Counted from the stretch's first letter, positions 23,390 through 37,405 are shown. The stretch: DNA of 64,000 nt from Acanthosepion esculentum (GCA_964036315.1 OZ038485.1:72474824-72538823); one strand, 5' to 3'. The notes: a model not told the origin generated them from the letters alone. A program made the numbers and translations.

Positions 23390-26300
23390 CGATCGGTAAC
23401 ATATCGATTTTCAATAATTTTATTGGTTTTCTAAAGATTTCAATAAGTAAATCAATTTTACAAACAACCGTGTTTAAGGTTGAAAAACAAGCCAAAACAG
23501 CTTGCTTTTACACCAAAAATTCAATATTTTTCAAAACTTTGTAAAACTTAAAATTTGCAATATAACTTTGTGCAAACTGTTGAAACTTGTTGAAATCAAT
23601 ATTTTTCGATCGATAACATATCGATTTTCAATAATTTTATTGGTTTTCGAAAGATTTCAATAAGTAAATCAATTTTACAAACAACCGTGTTTAACGTTGA
23701 AAAACAAGCCAAAGCAGCTTGCTTTTACACCTAAAATTCAATATTTTCAAATCTTTGTAAAACTTAAAATTTGCAATATAACTTTGTGAAAACAGTTGAG
23801 AGTTGTTGAAATGAATACTTTTCGATCGGTAACATATCGATTTTCAATAATTTTATTGGTTTTCTAAAGATTTCAAAAAGTAAATCAATTTTTCATACAG
23901 CCGTGTTTAACGTTGAAAAAGAAGCCAAAACAGCTTGCTTTTACACCTAAAATTCAATATTTTTCAAAACTATGTAAAACTTAAAATTTGCAATATAACT
24001 TTGTGAAAACTGTTGAGACTTGTTGAAATCAATACTTTTCGATCGATAACATATCGATTTTCAATAATTTTATTGGTTTTCTAAAGATTTCAATAAGTAA
24101 ATCAATTTTACAAACAACCGTGTTTAACGTTGAAAAACGAGCCAAAACAGCTTGCATTTACACCTAAAATTCAATATTTTTCAAAACTTTGTAAAACTTA
24201 AAATTTGCAATATAACTTTGTGCAAACTGTTGAAACTTGTTGAAATCAATAGTTTTCGATCGATAACATATCGATTTTCAATAATTTTATTGGTTTTCTA
24301 AAGATTTCAATAAGTAAATCAATTTTACAAACAACCGTGTTTAACGTTGAAAAACAAGCCAAAACAGCTTGCTTTTACACCTAAAATTCAATATTTTTCA
24401 AAACTTTGTAAAACTTAAGATTTGCAATATAACTTTGTGCAAACTGTTGAAACTTGTTGAAATCAATAGTTTTCGATCGATAACATATCGATTTTCAATA
24501 ATTTTATTGGTTTTCTAAAGATTTCAATAAGTAAATCAATTTTTCATACAGCCGTGTTTAACGTTGAAAAACAAGCCAAAACAGCTTGCTTTTACACATA
24601 AATTCAATATTTTTCAAAACTTTGTAAAACTTAAAATTTGCAATATAACTTTGTGAAAACCGTTGAAACTTGTTGAAATCAATACTTTTCGATCGATAAC
24701 ATATCGATTTTCAATAATTTTATTGGTTTTCTAAAGATTTCAATAAGTAAATCAATTTTTCATACAGCCGTGTTTAACGTTGAAAAACAAGCCATAACAG
24801 CTTGCTTTTACACCTAAAATTCAATATTTTTCAAAACTTTGTAAAACTTAAAATTTGCAATATAACTTTGTGAAAACAGTTGAGAGTAGTTGAAATGAAT
24901 ACTTTTCGATCGGTAACATATCGATTTTCAATAATTTTATTGGTTTTCTAAAGATTTCAATAAGTAAATCAATTTTACAAACAACGTGTTTAACGTTGAA
25001 AAACTAGCCAAAACAGCTTGCTTTTACACCTAAAATTCAATATTTTTCAAAACTTTGTAAAACTTAAAATTTGCAATATAACTTTGTGCAAACTGTTGAA
25101 ACTTGTTGAAATCAATATTTTTCGATCGATAACATATCGATTTTCAATAATTTTATTGGTTTTCTAAAGATTTCAATAAGTAAATCAATTTTACAAACAA
25201 CCGTGTTTAACGTTGAAAAACAAGCCAAAACAGCTTGCTTTTACACCTAAAATTCAATATTTTTCAAAACTTTGTAAAACTTAAAATTTGCAATATAACT
25301 TTGTGCAAACTGTTGAAACTTGTTGAAATCAATAGTTTTCGATCGATAACATACCGATTTTCAATAATTTTATTGGTTTTCTAAAGATTTCAATAAGTAA
25401 ATCAATTTTACAAACAACCGTGTTTAACGTTGAAAAACAAGCCAAAACAGCTTGCTTTTACACCTAAAATTCAATATTTTTCAAAACTTTGTAAAACTTA
25501 AGATTTGCAATATAACTTTGTGCAAACTGTTGAAATTTGTTGAAATCAATAGTTTTCGATCGATAACATATCGATTTTCAATAATTTTATTGGTTTTCTA
25601 AAGATTTCAATAAGTAAATCAATTTTACAAACAACCGTGTATAACGTTGAAAAACAAGCCATAACAGCTTGCTTTTACACCTAAAATTCAATATTTTTCA
25701 AAACTTTGTAAAACTTAAAATTTGCAATATAACTTTGTGAAAACAGTTGAAACTTGTTGAAATCAATAGTTTTCGATCGATAACATATCGATTTTCAATA
25801 ATTTTATTGGTTTTCTAAAGATTTCAATAAGTAAATCAATTTTACAAACAACCGTGTTTAAGGTTGAAAAACAAGCCAAAGCAGCTTGCTTTTACACCTA
25901 AAATTCAATATTTTTCAAAACTTTGTAAAACTTAAGATTTGCAATATAACTTTGTGCAAACTGTTGAAAGTTGTTGAAATGAATACTTTTCGATCGGTAA
26001 CATATCGATTTTCAATAATTTTATTGGTTTTCTAAAGATTTCAATAAGTAAATCAATTTTACAAACAACCGTGTTTAAGGTTGAAAAACAAGCCAAAACA
26101 GCTTGCTTTTACACCAAAAATTCAATATTTTTCAAAACTTTGTAAAACTTAAAATTTGCAATATAACTTTGTGCAAACTGTTGAAACTTGTTGAAATCAA
26201 TAGTTTTCGATCGATAACATATCGATTTTCAATAATTTTATTGGTTTTCGAAAGATTTCAATAAGTAAATCAATTTTACAAACAACCGTGTTTAACGTTG

Positions 26301-28351
26301 AAAAACAAGCCAAAGCAGCTTGCTTTTACACCTAAAATTCAATATTTTCAAATCTTTGTAAAACTTAAAATTTGCAATATAACTTTGTGAAAACAGTTGA
26401 GAGTTGTTGAAATGAATACTTTTCGATCGGTAACATATCGATTTTCAATAATTTTATTGGTTTTCTAAAGATTTCAAAAAGTAAATCAATTTTTCATACA
26501 GCCGTGTTTAACGTTGAAAAAGAAGCCAAAACAGCTTGCTTTTACACCTAAAATTCAATATTTTTCAAAACTATGTAAAACTTAAAATTTGCAATATAAC
26601 TTTGTGAAAACTGTTGAGACTTGTTGAAATCAATACTTTTCGATCGATAACATATCGATTTTCAATAATTTTATTGGTTTTCTAAAGATTTCAATAAGTA
26701 AATCAATTTTACAAACAACCGTGTTTAACGTTGAAAAACGAGCCAAAACAGCTTGCATTTACACCTAAAATTCAATATTTTTCAAAACTTTGTAAAACTT
26801 AAAATTTGCAATATAACTTTGTGCAAACTGTTGAAACTTGTTGAAATCAATAGTTTTCGATCGATAACATATCGATTTTCAATAATTTTATTGGTTTTCT
26901 AAAGATTTCAATAAGTAAATCAATTTTACAAACAACCGTGTTTAACGTTGAAAAACAAGCCAAAACAGCTTGCTTTTACACCTAAAATTCAATATTTTTC
27001 AAAACTTTGTAAAACTTAAGATTTGCAATATAACTTTGTGCAAACTGTTGAAACTTGTTGAAATCAATAGTTTTCGATCGATAACATATCGATTTTCAAT
27101 AATTTTATTGGTTTTCTAAAGATTTCAATAAGTAAATCAATTTTTCATACAGCCGTGTTTAACGTTGAAAAACAAGCCAAAACAGCTTGCTTTTACACAT
27201 AAATTCAATATTTTTCAAAACTTTGTAAAACTTAAAATTTGCAATATAACTTTGTCAAAACCGTTGAAACTTGTTGAAATAAATACTTTTCGATCGATAA
27301 CATATCGATTTTCAATAATTTTATTGGTTTTCTAAAGATTTCAATAAGTAAATCAATTTTTCATACAGCCGTGTTTAACGTTGAAAAACAAGCCATAACA
27401 GCTTGCTTTTACACCTAAAATTCAATATTTTTCAAAACTTTGTAAAACTTAAAATTTGCAATATAACTTTGTGAAAACAGTTGAGAGTAGTTGAAATGAA
27501 TACTTTTCGATCGGTAACATATCGATTTTCAATAATTTTATTGGTTTTCTAAAGATTTCAATAAGTAAATCAATTTTACAAACAACGTGTTTAACGTTGA
27601 AAAACTAGCCAAAACAGCTTGCTTTTACACCTAAAATTCAATATTTTTCAAAACTTTGTAAAACTTAAAATTTGCAATATAACTTTGTGCAAACTGTTGA
27701 AACTTGTTGAAATCAATATTTTTCGATCGATAACATATCGATTTTCAATAATTTTATTGGTTTTCTAAAGATTTCAATAAGTAAATCAATTTTACAAACA
27801 ACCGTGTTTAACGTTGAAAAACAAGCCAAAACAGCTTGCTTTTACACCTAAAATTCAATATTTTTCAAAACTTTGTAAAACTTAAAATTTGCAATATAAC
27901 TTTGTGCAAACTGTTGAAACTTGTTGAAATCAATAGTTTTCGATCGATAACATATCGATTTTCAATAATTTTATTGGTTTTCTAAAGATTTCAATAAGTA
28001 AATCAATTTTACAAACAACCGTGTTTAACGTTGAAAAACAAGCCAAAACAGCTTGCTTTTACACCTAAAATTCAATATTTTTCAAAACTTTGTAAAACTT
28101 AAGATTTGCAATATAACTTTGTGCAAACTGTTGAAATTTGTTGAAATCAATAGTTTTCGATCGATAACATATCGATTTTCAATAATTTTATTGGTTTTCT
28201 AAAGATTTCAATAAGTAAATCAATTTTTCATACAGCCGTGTATAACGTTGAAAAACAAGCCATAACAGCTTGCTTTTACACCTAAAATTCAATATTTTTC
28301 AAAACTTTGTAAAACTTAAAATTTGCAATATAACTTTGTGAAAACAGTTGA
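23390..28351 (+). repeat. 12-unit higher-order repeat, 2,601-bp period, two copies
   Basis: Rare markers repeat at exactly 2,601 bp: CACCAAAAAT (23,511 and 26,112), TCAAATCTTTG (about 23,748 and 26,349), TTTCAAAAAG (23,871 and 26,472), CTTGCATTTA (24,151 and 26,752), AAACTAGCCA (25,001 and 27,602) and TGAAATTTGT (25,531 and 28,132). Copy one runs about 23,390-25,750 and copy two about 25,991-28,351. The gap of about 240 bp holds recombinant units. The period equals 12 units minus three bases. Small differences (ATACCGATTT at about 25,350; TTGTCAAAACCG and AAATAAATAC near 27,260) show that divergence has started. Confidence 0.9.
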
Positions 28352-31300
28352 GAGTTGTTGAAATGAATACTTTTCGATCGGTAACATATCGATTTTCAAT
28401 AATTTTATTGGTTTTCTAAAGATTTCAATAAGTAAATCAATTTTACAAACAACCGTGTTTAAGGTTGAAAAACAAGCCAAAGCAGCTTGCTTTTACACCT
28501 AAAATTCAATATTTTTCAAAACTTTGTAAAACTTAAAATTTGCAATATAACTTTGTGCAAACTGTTGAAACTTGTTGAAATCAATATTTTTCGATCGATA
28601 ACATATCGATTTTCAATAATTTTATTGGTTTTCGAAAGATTTCAATAAGTAAATCAATTTTACAAACAACCGTGTTTAACGTTGAAAAACAAGCCAAAGC
28701 AGCTTGCTTTTACACCTAAAATTCAATATTTTCAAATCTTTGTAAAACTTAAAATTTGCAATATAACTTTGTGAAAACAGTTGAGAGTTGTTGAAATGAA
28801 TACTTTTCGATCGGTAACATATCGATTTTCAATAATTTTATTGGTTTTCTAAAGATTTCAAAAAGTAAATCAATTTTTCATACAGCCGTGTTTAACGTTG
28901 AAAAAGAAGCCAAAACAGCTTGCTTTTACACCTAAAATTCAATATTTTTCAAAACTATGTAAAACTTAAAATTTGCAATATAACTTTGTGCAAACTGTTG
29001 AAACTTGTTGAAATCAATAGTTTTCGATCGATAATATATCGATTTTCAATAATTTTATTGGTTTTCTAAAGATTTCAATAAGTAAATCAATTTTACAAAC
29101 AACCGTGTTTAACGTTGAAAAACAAGCCAAAACAGCTTGCTTTTACACCTAAAATTCAATATTTTTCAAAACTTTGTAAAACTTAAAATTTGCAATATAA
29201 CTTTGTGAAAACCGTTGAAACTTGTTGAAATCAATACTTTTCGATCGATAACATATCGATTTTCAATAATTTTATTGGTTTTCTAAAGATTTCAATAAGT
29301 AAATCAATTTTTCATACAGCCGTGTTTAACGTTGAAAAACAAGCCATAACAGCTTGCTTTTACACCTAAAATTCAATATTTTTCAAAACTTTGTAAAACT
29401 TAAAATTTGCAATATAACTTTGTGAAAACAGTTGAGAGTAGTTGAAATGAATACTTTTCGATCGGTAACATATCGATTTTCAATAATTTTATTGGTTTTC
29501 TAAAGATTTCAATAAGTAAATCAATTTTACAAACAACGTGTTTAACGTTGAAAAACAAGCCAAAACAGCTTGCTTTTACACCTAAAATTCAATATTTTTC
29601 AAAACTTTGTAAAACTTAAGATTTGCAATATAACTTTGTGCAAACTGTTGAAACTTGTTGAAATCAATAGTTTTCGATCGATAACATATCGATTTTCAAT
29701 AATTTTATTGGTTTTCTAAAGATTTCAATAAGTAAATCAATTTTTCATACAGCCGTGTTTAACGTTGAAAAACAAGCCAAAACAGCTTGCTTTTACACCT
29801 AAAATTCAATATTTTTCAAAACTTTGTAAAACTTAAAATTTGCAATATAACTTTGTGAAAACCGTTGAAACTTGTTGAAATGAATACTTTTCGATCGATA
29901 ACATATCGATTTTCAATAATTTTATTGGTTTTCTAAAGATTTCAATAAGTAAATCAATTTTACAAACAACCGTGTTTAACGTTGAAAAACAAGCCAAAAC
30001 AGCTTGCTTTTACACCTAAAATTCAATATTTTTCAAAACTTTGTAAAACTTAAAATTTGCAATATAACTTTGTGCAAACTGTTGAAACTTGTTGAAATCA
30101 ATACTTTTCGATCGATAACATATCGATTTTCAATAATTTTATTGGTTTTCTAAAGATTTCAATAAGTAAATCAATTTTACAAACAACCGTGTTTAACGTT
30201 GAAAAACAAGCCAAAACAGCTTGCTTTTACACCTAAAATTCAATATTTTTCAAAACATTGTAAAACTTAAAATTTGCAATATAACTTTGTGCAAACTGTT
30301 GAAACTTGTTGAAATCAATAGTTTTCGATCGATAACATATCGATTTTCAATAATTTTATTGGTTTTCTAAAGATTTCAATAAGTAAATCAATTTTTCATA
30401 CAGCCGTGTATAACGTTGAAAAACAAGCCATAACAGCTTGCTTTTACACCTAAAATTCAATATTTTTCAAAACTTTGTAAAACTTAAAATTTGCAATATA
30501 ACTTTGTGAAAACAGTTGAGAGTTGTTGAAATGAATACTTTTCGATCGGTAACATATCGATTTTCAATAATTTTATTGGTTTTCTAAAGATTTCAATAAG
30601 TAAATCAATTTTTCATACAGCCGTGTTTAACGTTGAAAAACAAGCCATAACAGCTTGCTTTTACACCTAAAATTCAATATTTTTCAAAACTTTGTAAAAC
30701 TTAAAATTTGCAATATAACTTTGTGAAAACAGTTGAGAGTAGTTGAAATGAATACTTTTCGATCGGTAACATATCGATTTTCAATAATTTTATTGGTTTT
30801 CTAAAGATTTCAATAAGTAAATCAATTTTACAAACAACGTATTTAACGTTGAAAAACAAGCCAAAACAGCTTGCTTTTACACCTAAAATTCAATATTTTT
30901 CAAAACTTTGTAAAACTTAAAATTTGCAATATAACTTTGTGCAAACTGTTGAAACTTGTTGAAATCAATATTTTTCGATCGATAACATATCGATTTTCAA
31001 TAATTTTATTGGTTTTCTAAAGATTTCAATAAGTAAATCAATTTTACAAACAACCGTGTTTAACGTTGAAAAACAAGCCAAAACAGCTAGCTTTTACACC
31101 TAAAATTCAATATTTTTCAAAACTTTGTAAAACTTAAAATTTGCAATATAACTTTGTGCAAACTGTTGAAACTTGTTGAAATCAATAGTTTTCGATCGAT
31201 AACATATCGATTTTCAATAATTTTATTGGTTTTCTAAAGATTTCAATAAGTAAATCAATTTTACAAACAACCGTGTTTAACGTTGAAAAACAAGCCAAAA

Positions 31301-31921
31301 CAGCTTGCTTTTACACCTAAAATTCAATATTTTTCAAAACTTTGTAAAACTTAAAATTTGCAATATAACTTTGTGCAAACTGTTGAAACTTGTTGAAATC
31401 AATAGTTTTCGATCGATAACATATCGATTTTCAATAATTTTATTGGTTTTCTAAAGATTTCAATAAGTAAATCAATTTTACAAACAACCGTGTTTAACGT
31501 TGAAAAACAAGCCAAAACAGCTTGCTTTTACACCTAAAATTCAATATTTTTCAAAACTTTGTAAAACTTAAGATTTGCAATATAACTTTGTGAAAACAGT
31601 TGAAAGTTGTTGAAATGAATACTTTTCGATCGGTAACATATCGATTTTCAATAATTTTATTGGTTTTCTAAAGATTTCAATAAGTAAATCAATTTTACAA
31701 ACAACCGTGTTTAACGTTGAAAAACAAGCCAAAACAGCTTGCTTTTACACCTAAAATTCAATATTTTTCAAAACTTTGTAAAACTTAAGATTTGCAATAT
31801 AACTTTGTGAAAACAGTTGAAAGTTGTTGAAATGAATACTTTTCGATCGGTAACATATCGATTTTCAATAATTTTATTGGTTTTCTAAAGATTTCAATAA
31901 GTAAATCAATTTTACAAACAA
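28352..31921 (+). repeat. Partial third copy and mixed units
   Basis: Markers TCAAATCTTTG (28,733) and TTTCAAAAAG (28,856) follow the second copy at a 2,384-bp step. The order then breaks: GAGAGTAGTTG at about 29,434 is two units early, so at least two units were lost. The unit near 29,033 has GATAATATATCG. The units at 30,847-31,500 (including CAGCTAGC at 31,084) recur at 32,812-33,440 with an offset of 1,972. No gene is seen. Confidence 0.8.
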
Positions 31922-32098
31922 CCGTGTTTAAGGTTGAAAAACAAGCCAAAACAGCTTGCTTTTACACCTAAAATTCAATATTTTTCAAAACTTTGTAAAA
32001 CTTAAAATTTGCAATATAACTTTGTGCAAACTGTTGAAACTTGTTGAAATCAATAGTTTTCGATCGATAACATATCGATTTTCAATAATTTTATTTAA

Positions 32099-32152
32099 AA
32101 AAATTGATTTACTTATTGAAATCTTTAGATTTCAATAAGTAAATCAATTTTT
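32099..32152. repeat. 26-bp inverted repeat with TT loop, copy 1
   Basis: Left arm 32,099-32,124, loop TT (32,125-32,126), right arm 32,127-32,152. It replaces the normal TATTGGTTTTCTAAAG with an inverted copy of the CTAAAGATTTCAATAAG region. The host unit is 238 bp long. The right arm is normal unit sequence; the left arm is the inverted insertion, starting after TTTTATTTAA. Confidence 0.95.
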
Positions 32153-33419
32153 CATACAGCCGTGTATAACGTTGAAAAACAAGCCATAACAGCTTGCTTT
32201 TACACCTAAAATTCAATATTTTTCAAAACATTGTAAAACTTAAAATTTGCAATATAACTTTGTGAAAACAGTTGAGAGTTGTTGAAATGAATACTTTTCG
32301 ATCGGTAACATATCGATTTTCAATAATTTTATTGGTTTTCTAAAGATTTCAATAAGTAAATCAATTTTACAAACAACCGTGTTTAAGGTTGAAAAACAAG
32401 CCAAAACAGCTTGCTTTTACACCTAAAATTCAATATTTTTCAAAACTTTGTAAAACTTAAAATTTGCAATATAACTTTGTGCAAACTGTTGAAACTTGTT
32501 GAAATCAATATTTTTCGATCGATAACATATCGATTTTCAATAATTTTATTGGTTTTCGAAAGATTTCAATAAGTAAATCAATTTTACAAACAACCGTGTT
32601 TAACGTTGAAAAACAAGCCAAAGCAGCTTGCTTTTACACCTAAAATTCAATATTTTCAAATCTTTGTAAAACTTAAAATTTGCAATATAACTTTGTGAAA
32701 ACAGTTGAGAGTTGTTGAAATGAATACTTTTCGATCGGTAACATATCGATTTTCAATAATTTTATTGGTTTTCTAAAGATTTCAATAAGTAAATCAATTT
32801 TACAAACAACGTGTTTAACGTTGAAAAACAAGCCAAAACAGCTTGCTTTTACACCTAAAATTCAATATTTTTCAAAACTTTGTAAAACTTCAAATTTGCA
32901 ATATAACTTTGTGCAAACTGTTGAAACTTGTTGAAATCAATATTTTTCGATCGATAACATATCGATTTTCAATAATTTTATTGGTTTTCTAAAGATTTCA
33001 ATAAGTAAATCAATTTTACAAACAACCGTGTTTAACGTTGAAAAACAAGCCAAAACAGCTAGCTTTTACACCTAAAATTCAATATTTTTCAAAACTTTGT
33101 AAAACTTAAAATTTGCAATATAACTTTGTGCAAACTGTTGAAACTTGTTGAAATCAATAGTTTTCGATCGATAACATATCGATTTTCAATAATTTTATTG
33201 GTTTTCTAAAGATTTCAATAAGTAAATCAATTTTACAAACAACCGTGTTTAACGTTGAAAAACAAGCCAAAACAGCTTGCTTTTACACCTAAAATTCAAT
33301 ATTTTTCAAAACTTTGTAAAACTTAAAATTTGCAATATAACTTTGTGCAAACTGTTGAAACTTGTTGAAATCAATAGTTTTCGATCGATAACATATCGAT
33401 TTTCAATAATTTTATTTAA

Positions 33420-33473
33420 AAAAATTGATTTACTTATTGAAATCTTTAGATTTCAATAAGTAAATCAATTTTT
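33420..33473. repeat. 26-bp inverted repeat with TT loop, copy 2
   Basis: The arms, loop and both junctions are identical to copy 1 at an offset of 1,321. The host unit (33,243-33,480) is again 238 bp. The shared breakpoints show duplication of one original event rather than independent fold-backs. Confidence 0.95.
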
Positions 33474-35175
33474 CATACAGCCGTGTATAACGTTGAAAAA
33501 CAAGCCATAACAGCTTGCTTTTACACCTAAAATTCAATATTTTTCAAAACATTGTAAAACTTAAAATTTGCAATATAACTTTGTGAAAACAGTTGAGAGT
33601 TGTTGAAATGAATACTTTTCGATCGATAACATATCGATTTTCAATAATTTTATTGGTTTTCTAAAGATTTCAATAAGTAAATCAATTTTACAAACAACCG
33701 TGTTTAAGGTTGAAAAACAAGCCAAAACAGCTTGCTTTTACACCTAAAATTCAATATTTTTCAAAACTTTGTAAAACTTAAAATTTGCAATATAACTTTG
33801 TGCAAACTGTTGAAACTTGTTGAAATCAATATTTTTCGATCGATAACATATCGATTTTCAATAATTTTATTGGTTTTCGAAAGATTTCAATAAGTAAATC
33901 AATTTTACAAACAACCGTGTTTAACGTTGAAAAACAAGCCAAAGCAGCTTGCTTTTACACCTAAAATTCAATATTTTCAAATCTTTGTAAAACTTAAAAT
34001 TTGCAATATAACTTTGTGAAAACAGTTGAGAGTTGTTGAAATGAATACTTTTCGATCGGTAACATATCGATTTTCAATAATTTTATTGGTTTTCTAAAGA
34101 TTTCAATAAGTAAATCAATTTTTCATACAGCCGTGTTTAACGTTGAAAAAGAAGCCAAAACAGCTTGCTTTTACACCTAAAATTCAATATTTTTCAAAAC
34201 TTTGTAAAACTTAAAATTTGCAATATAACTTTGTGCAAACTGTTGAAACTTGTTGAAATCAATAGTTTTCGATCGATAACATATCGATTTTCAATAATTT
34301 TATTGGTTTTCTAAAGATTTCAATAAGTAAATCAATTTTACAAACAACCGTGTTTAACGTTGAAAAACAAGCCAAAACAGCTTGCTTTTACACCTAAAAT
34401 TCAATATTTTTCAAAACTTTGTAAAACTTAAGATTTGCAATATAACTTTGTGCAAACTGTTGAAACTTGTTGAAATCAATAGTTTTCGATCGATAACATA
34501 TCGATTTTCAATAATTTTATTGGTTTTCTAAAGATTTCAATAAGTAAATCAATTTTTCATACAGCCGTGTTTAACGTTGAAAAACAAGCCAAAACAGCTT
34601 GCTTTTACACCTAAAATTCAATATTTTTCAAAACTTTGTAAAACTTAAAATTTGCAATATAACTTTGTGAAAACAGTTGAGAGTTGTTGAAATGAATACT
34701 TTTCGATCGGTAACATATCGATTTTCAATAATTTTATTGGTTTTCTAAAGATTTCAATAAGTAAATCAATTTTTCATACAGCCGTGTTTAACGTTGAAAA
34801 AGAAGCCAAAACAGCTTGCTTTTACACCTAAAATTCAATATTTTTCAAAACTTTGTAAAACTTAAAATTTGCAATATAACTTTGTGCAAACTGTTGAAAC
34901 TTGTTGAAATCAATAGTTTTCGATCGATAACATATCGATTTTCAATAATTTTATTGGTTTTCTAAAGATTTCAATAAGTAAATCAATTTTACAAACAACC
35001 GTGTTTAACGTTGAAAAACAAGCCAAAACAGCTTGCTTTTACACCTAAAATTCAATATTTTTCAAAACTTTGTAAAACTTAAAATTTGCAATATAACTTT
35101 GTGCAAACTGTTGAAACTTGTTGAAATCAATAGTTTTCGATCGATAACATATCGATTTTCAATAATTTTATTTAA

Positions 35176-35229
35176 AAAAATTGATTTACTTATTGAAATC
35201 TTTAGATTTCAATAAGTAAATCAATTTTT
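35176..35229. repeat. 26-bp inverted repeat with TT loop, copy 3
   Basis: Identical to copies 1 and 2, at an offset of 1,756 from copy 2. The host unit (34,999-35,236) is 238 bp. No fourth copy follows in the window. Confidence 0.95.
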
Positions 35230-36537
35230 CATACAGCCGTGTATAACGTTGAAAAACAAGCCATAACAGCTTGCTTTTACACCTAAAATTCAATATTTTT
35301 CAAAACATTGTAAAACTTAAAATTTGCAATATAACTTTGTGAAAACAGTTGAGAGTTGTTGAAATGAATACTTTTCGATCGATAACATATCGATTTTCAA
35401 TAATTTTATTGGTTTTCTAAAGATTTCAATAAGTAAATCAATTTTACAAACAACCGTGTTTAAGGTTGAAAAACAAGCCAAAACAGCTTGCTTTTACACC
35501 TAAAATTCAATATTTTTCAAAACTTTGTAAAACTTAAAATTTGCAATATAACTTTGTGCAAACTGTTGAAACTTGTTGAAATCAATATTTTTCGATCGAT
35601 AACATATCGATTTTCAATAATTTTATTGGTTTTCGAAAGATTTCAATAAGTAAATCAATTTTACAAACAACCGTGTTTAACGTTGAAAAACAAGCCAAAG
35701 CAGCTTGCTTTTACACCTAAAATTCAATATTTTCAAATCTTTGTAAAACTTAAAATTTGCAATATAACTTTGTGAAAACAGTTGAGAGTTGTTGAAATGA
35801 ATACTTTTCGATCGGTAACATATCGATTTTCAATAATTTTATTGGTTTTCTAAAGATTTCAATAAGTAAATCAATTTTTCATACAGCCGTGTTTAACGTT
35901 GAAAAAGAAGCCAAAACAGCTTGCTTTTACACCTAAAATTCAATATTTTTCAAAACTTTGTAAAACTTAAAATTTGCAATATAACTTTGTGCAAACTGTT
36001 GAAACTTGTTGAAATCAATAGTTTTCGATCGATAACATATCGATTTTCAATAATTTTATTGGTTTTCTAAAGATTTCAATAAGTAAATCAATTTTACAAA
36101 CAACCGTGTTTAACGTTGAAAAACAAGCCAAAACAGCTTGCTTTTACACCTAAAATTCAATATTTTTCAAAACTTTGTAAAACTTAAGATTTTCAATATA
36201 ACTTTGTGCAAACTGTTGAAACTTGTTGAAATCAATAGTTTTCGATCGATAACATATCGATTTTCAATAATTTTATTGGTTTTCTAAAGATTTCAATAAG
36301 TAAATCAATTTTTCATAGAGCCGTGTTTAACGTTGAAAAACAAGCCAAAACAGCTTGCTTTTACACCTAAAATTCAATATTTTTCAAAACTTTGTAAAAC
36401 TTAAAATTTGCAATATAACTTTGTGAAAACAGTTGAGAGTTGTTGAAATGAATACTTTTCGATCGGTAACATATCGATTTTCAATAATTTTATTGGTTTT
36501 CTAAAGATTTCAATAAGTAAATCAATTTTTCATACAG

Positions 36538-37405
36538 CCGTGTTTAACGTTGAAAAAGAAGCCAAAACAGCTTGCTTTTACACCTAAAATTCAATATTTT
36601 TCAAAACTTTGTAAAACTTAAAATTTGCAATATAACTTTGTGAAAACTGTTGAGACTTGTTGAAATCAATACTTTTCGATCGATAACATATCGATTTTCA
36701 ATAATTTTATTGGTTTTCTAAAGATTTCAATAAGTAAATCAATTTTACAAACAACCGTGTTTAAGGTTGAAAAACAAGCCAAAACAGCTTGCTTTTACAC
36801 CTAAAATTCAATATTTTTCAAAACTTTGTAAAACTTAAAATTTGCAATATAACTTTGTGCAAACTGTTGAAACTTGTTGAAATCAATATTTTTCGATCGA
36901 TAACATATCGATTTTCAATAATTTTATTGGTTTTCGAAAGATTTCAATAAGTAAATCAATTTTTCATACAGCCGTGTTTAACGTTGAAAAAGAAGCCAAA
37001 ACAGCTTGCTTTTACACCTAAAATTCAATATTTTTCAAAACTTTGTAAAACTTAAAATTTGCAATATAACTTTGTGAAAACTGTTGAGACTTGTTGAAAT
37101 CAATACTTTTCGATCGATAACATATCGATTTTCAATAATTTTATTGGTTTTCTAAAGATTTCAATAAGTAAATCAATTTTACAAACAACCGTGTTTAAGG
37201 TTGAAAAACAAGCCAAAACAGCTTGCTTTTACACCTAAAATTCAATATTTTTCAAAACTTTGTAAAACTTAAAATTTGCAATATAACTTTGTGCAAACTG
37301 TTGAAACTTGTTGAAATCAATATTTTTCGATCGATAACATATCGATTTTCAATAATTTTATTGGTTTTCGAAAGATTTCAATAAGTAAATCAATTTTACA
37401 AACAA
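36538..37405 (+). repeat. 434-bp dimer repeated twice in tandem
   Basis: The first dimer spans 36,538-36,971 and the second 36,972-37,405. Each is a TCATACAG/AAGAAGCC class c unit (GTTGAGAC) followed by an AAGG class a unit with AATATTTTTC and CGAAAG. I see no difference between the two copies, which suggests a very recent two-unit duplication. The same dimer appears once at 41,738. Confidence 0.9.

Larger units (their letters stand above)
31922..36750 (+). repeat. Higher-order repeat carrying the triple fold-back
   Basis: Three copies begin at the fold-back units 31,922, 33,243 and 34,999, with steps of 1,321 and 1,756 bp (about 6 and 8 units plus the 21-bp fold-back excess). After each fold-back come the same three units: GTGTATAACG with CATAAC and ACATTG; AAGG with CGAAAG; AAAGCAGC with TCAAATCTTTG. 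In the second and third copies the first of these units has GATCGATA in place of GATCGGTA, so those two copies are the more closely related. The third has its own changes (AAGATTTTCAAT, CATAGAGCC). Confidence 0.9.

Noticed and set aside
31956..32138. Open frame of 60 codons on the plus strand, repeated at 33,277 and 35,033
   Set aside because: The three identical frames exist because the fold-back changes the sequence at the end of the unit. They are by-products of the amplified palindrome, not genes.
32099..32152. Rho-independent terminator or hairpin RNA gene
   Set aside because: The stem is almost entirely A/T with a two-base loop, lies in non-coding satellite, and is explained by inverted duplication of the unit.
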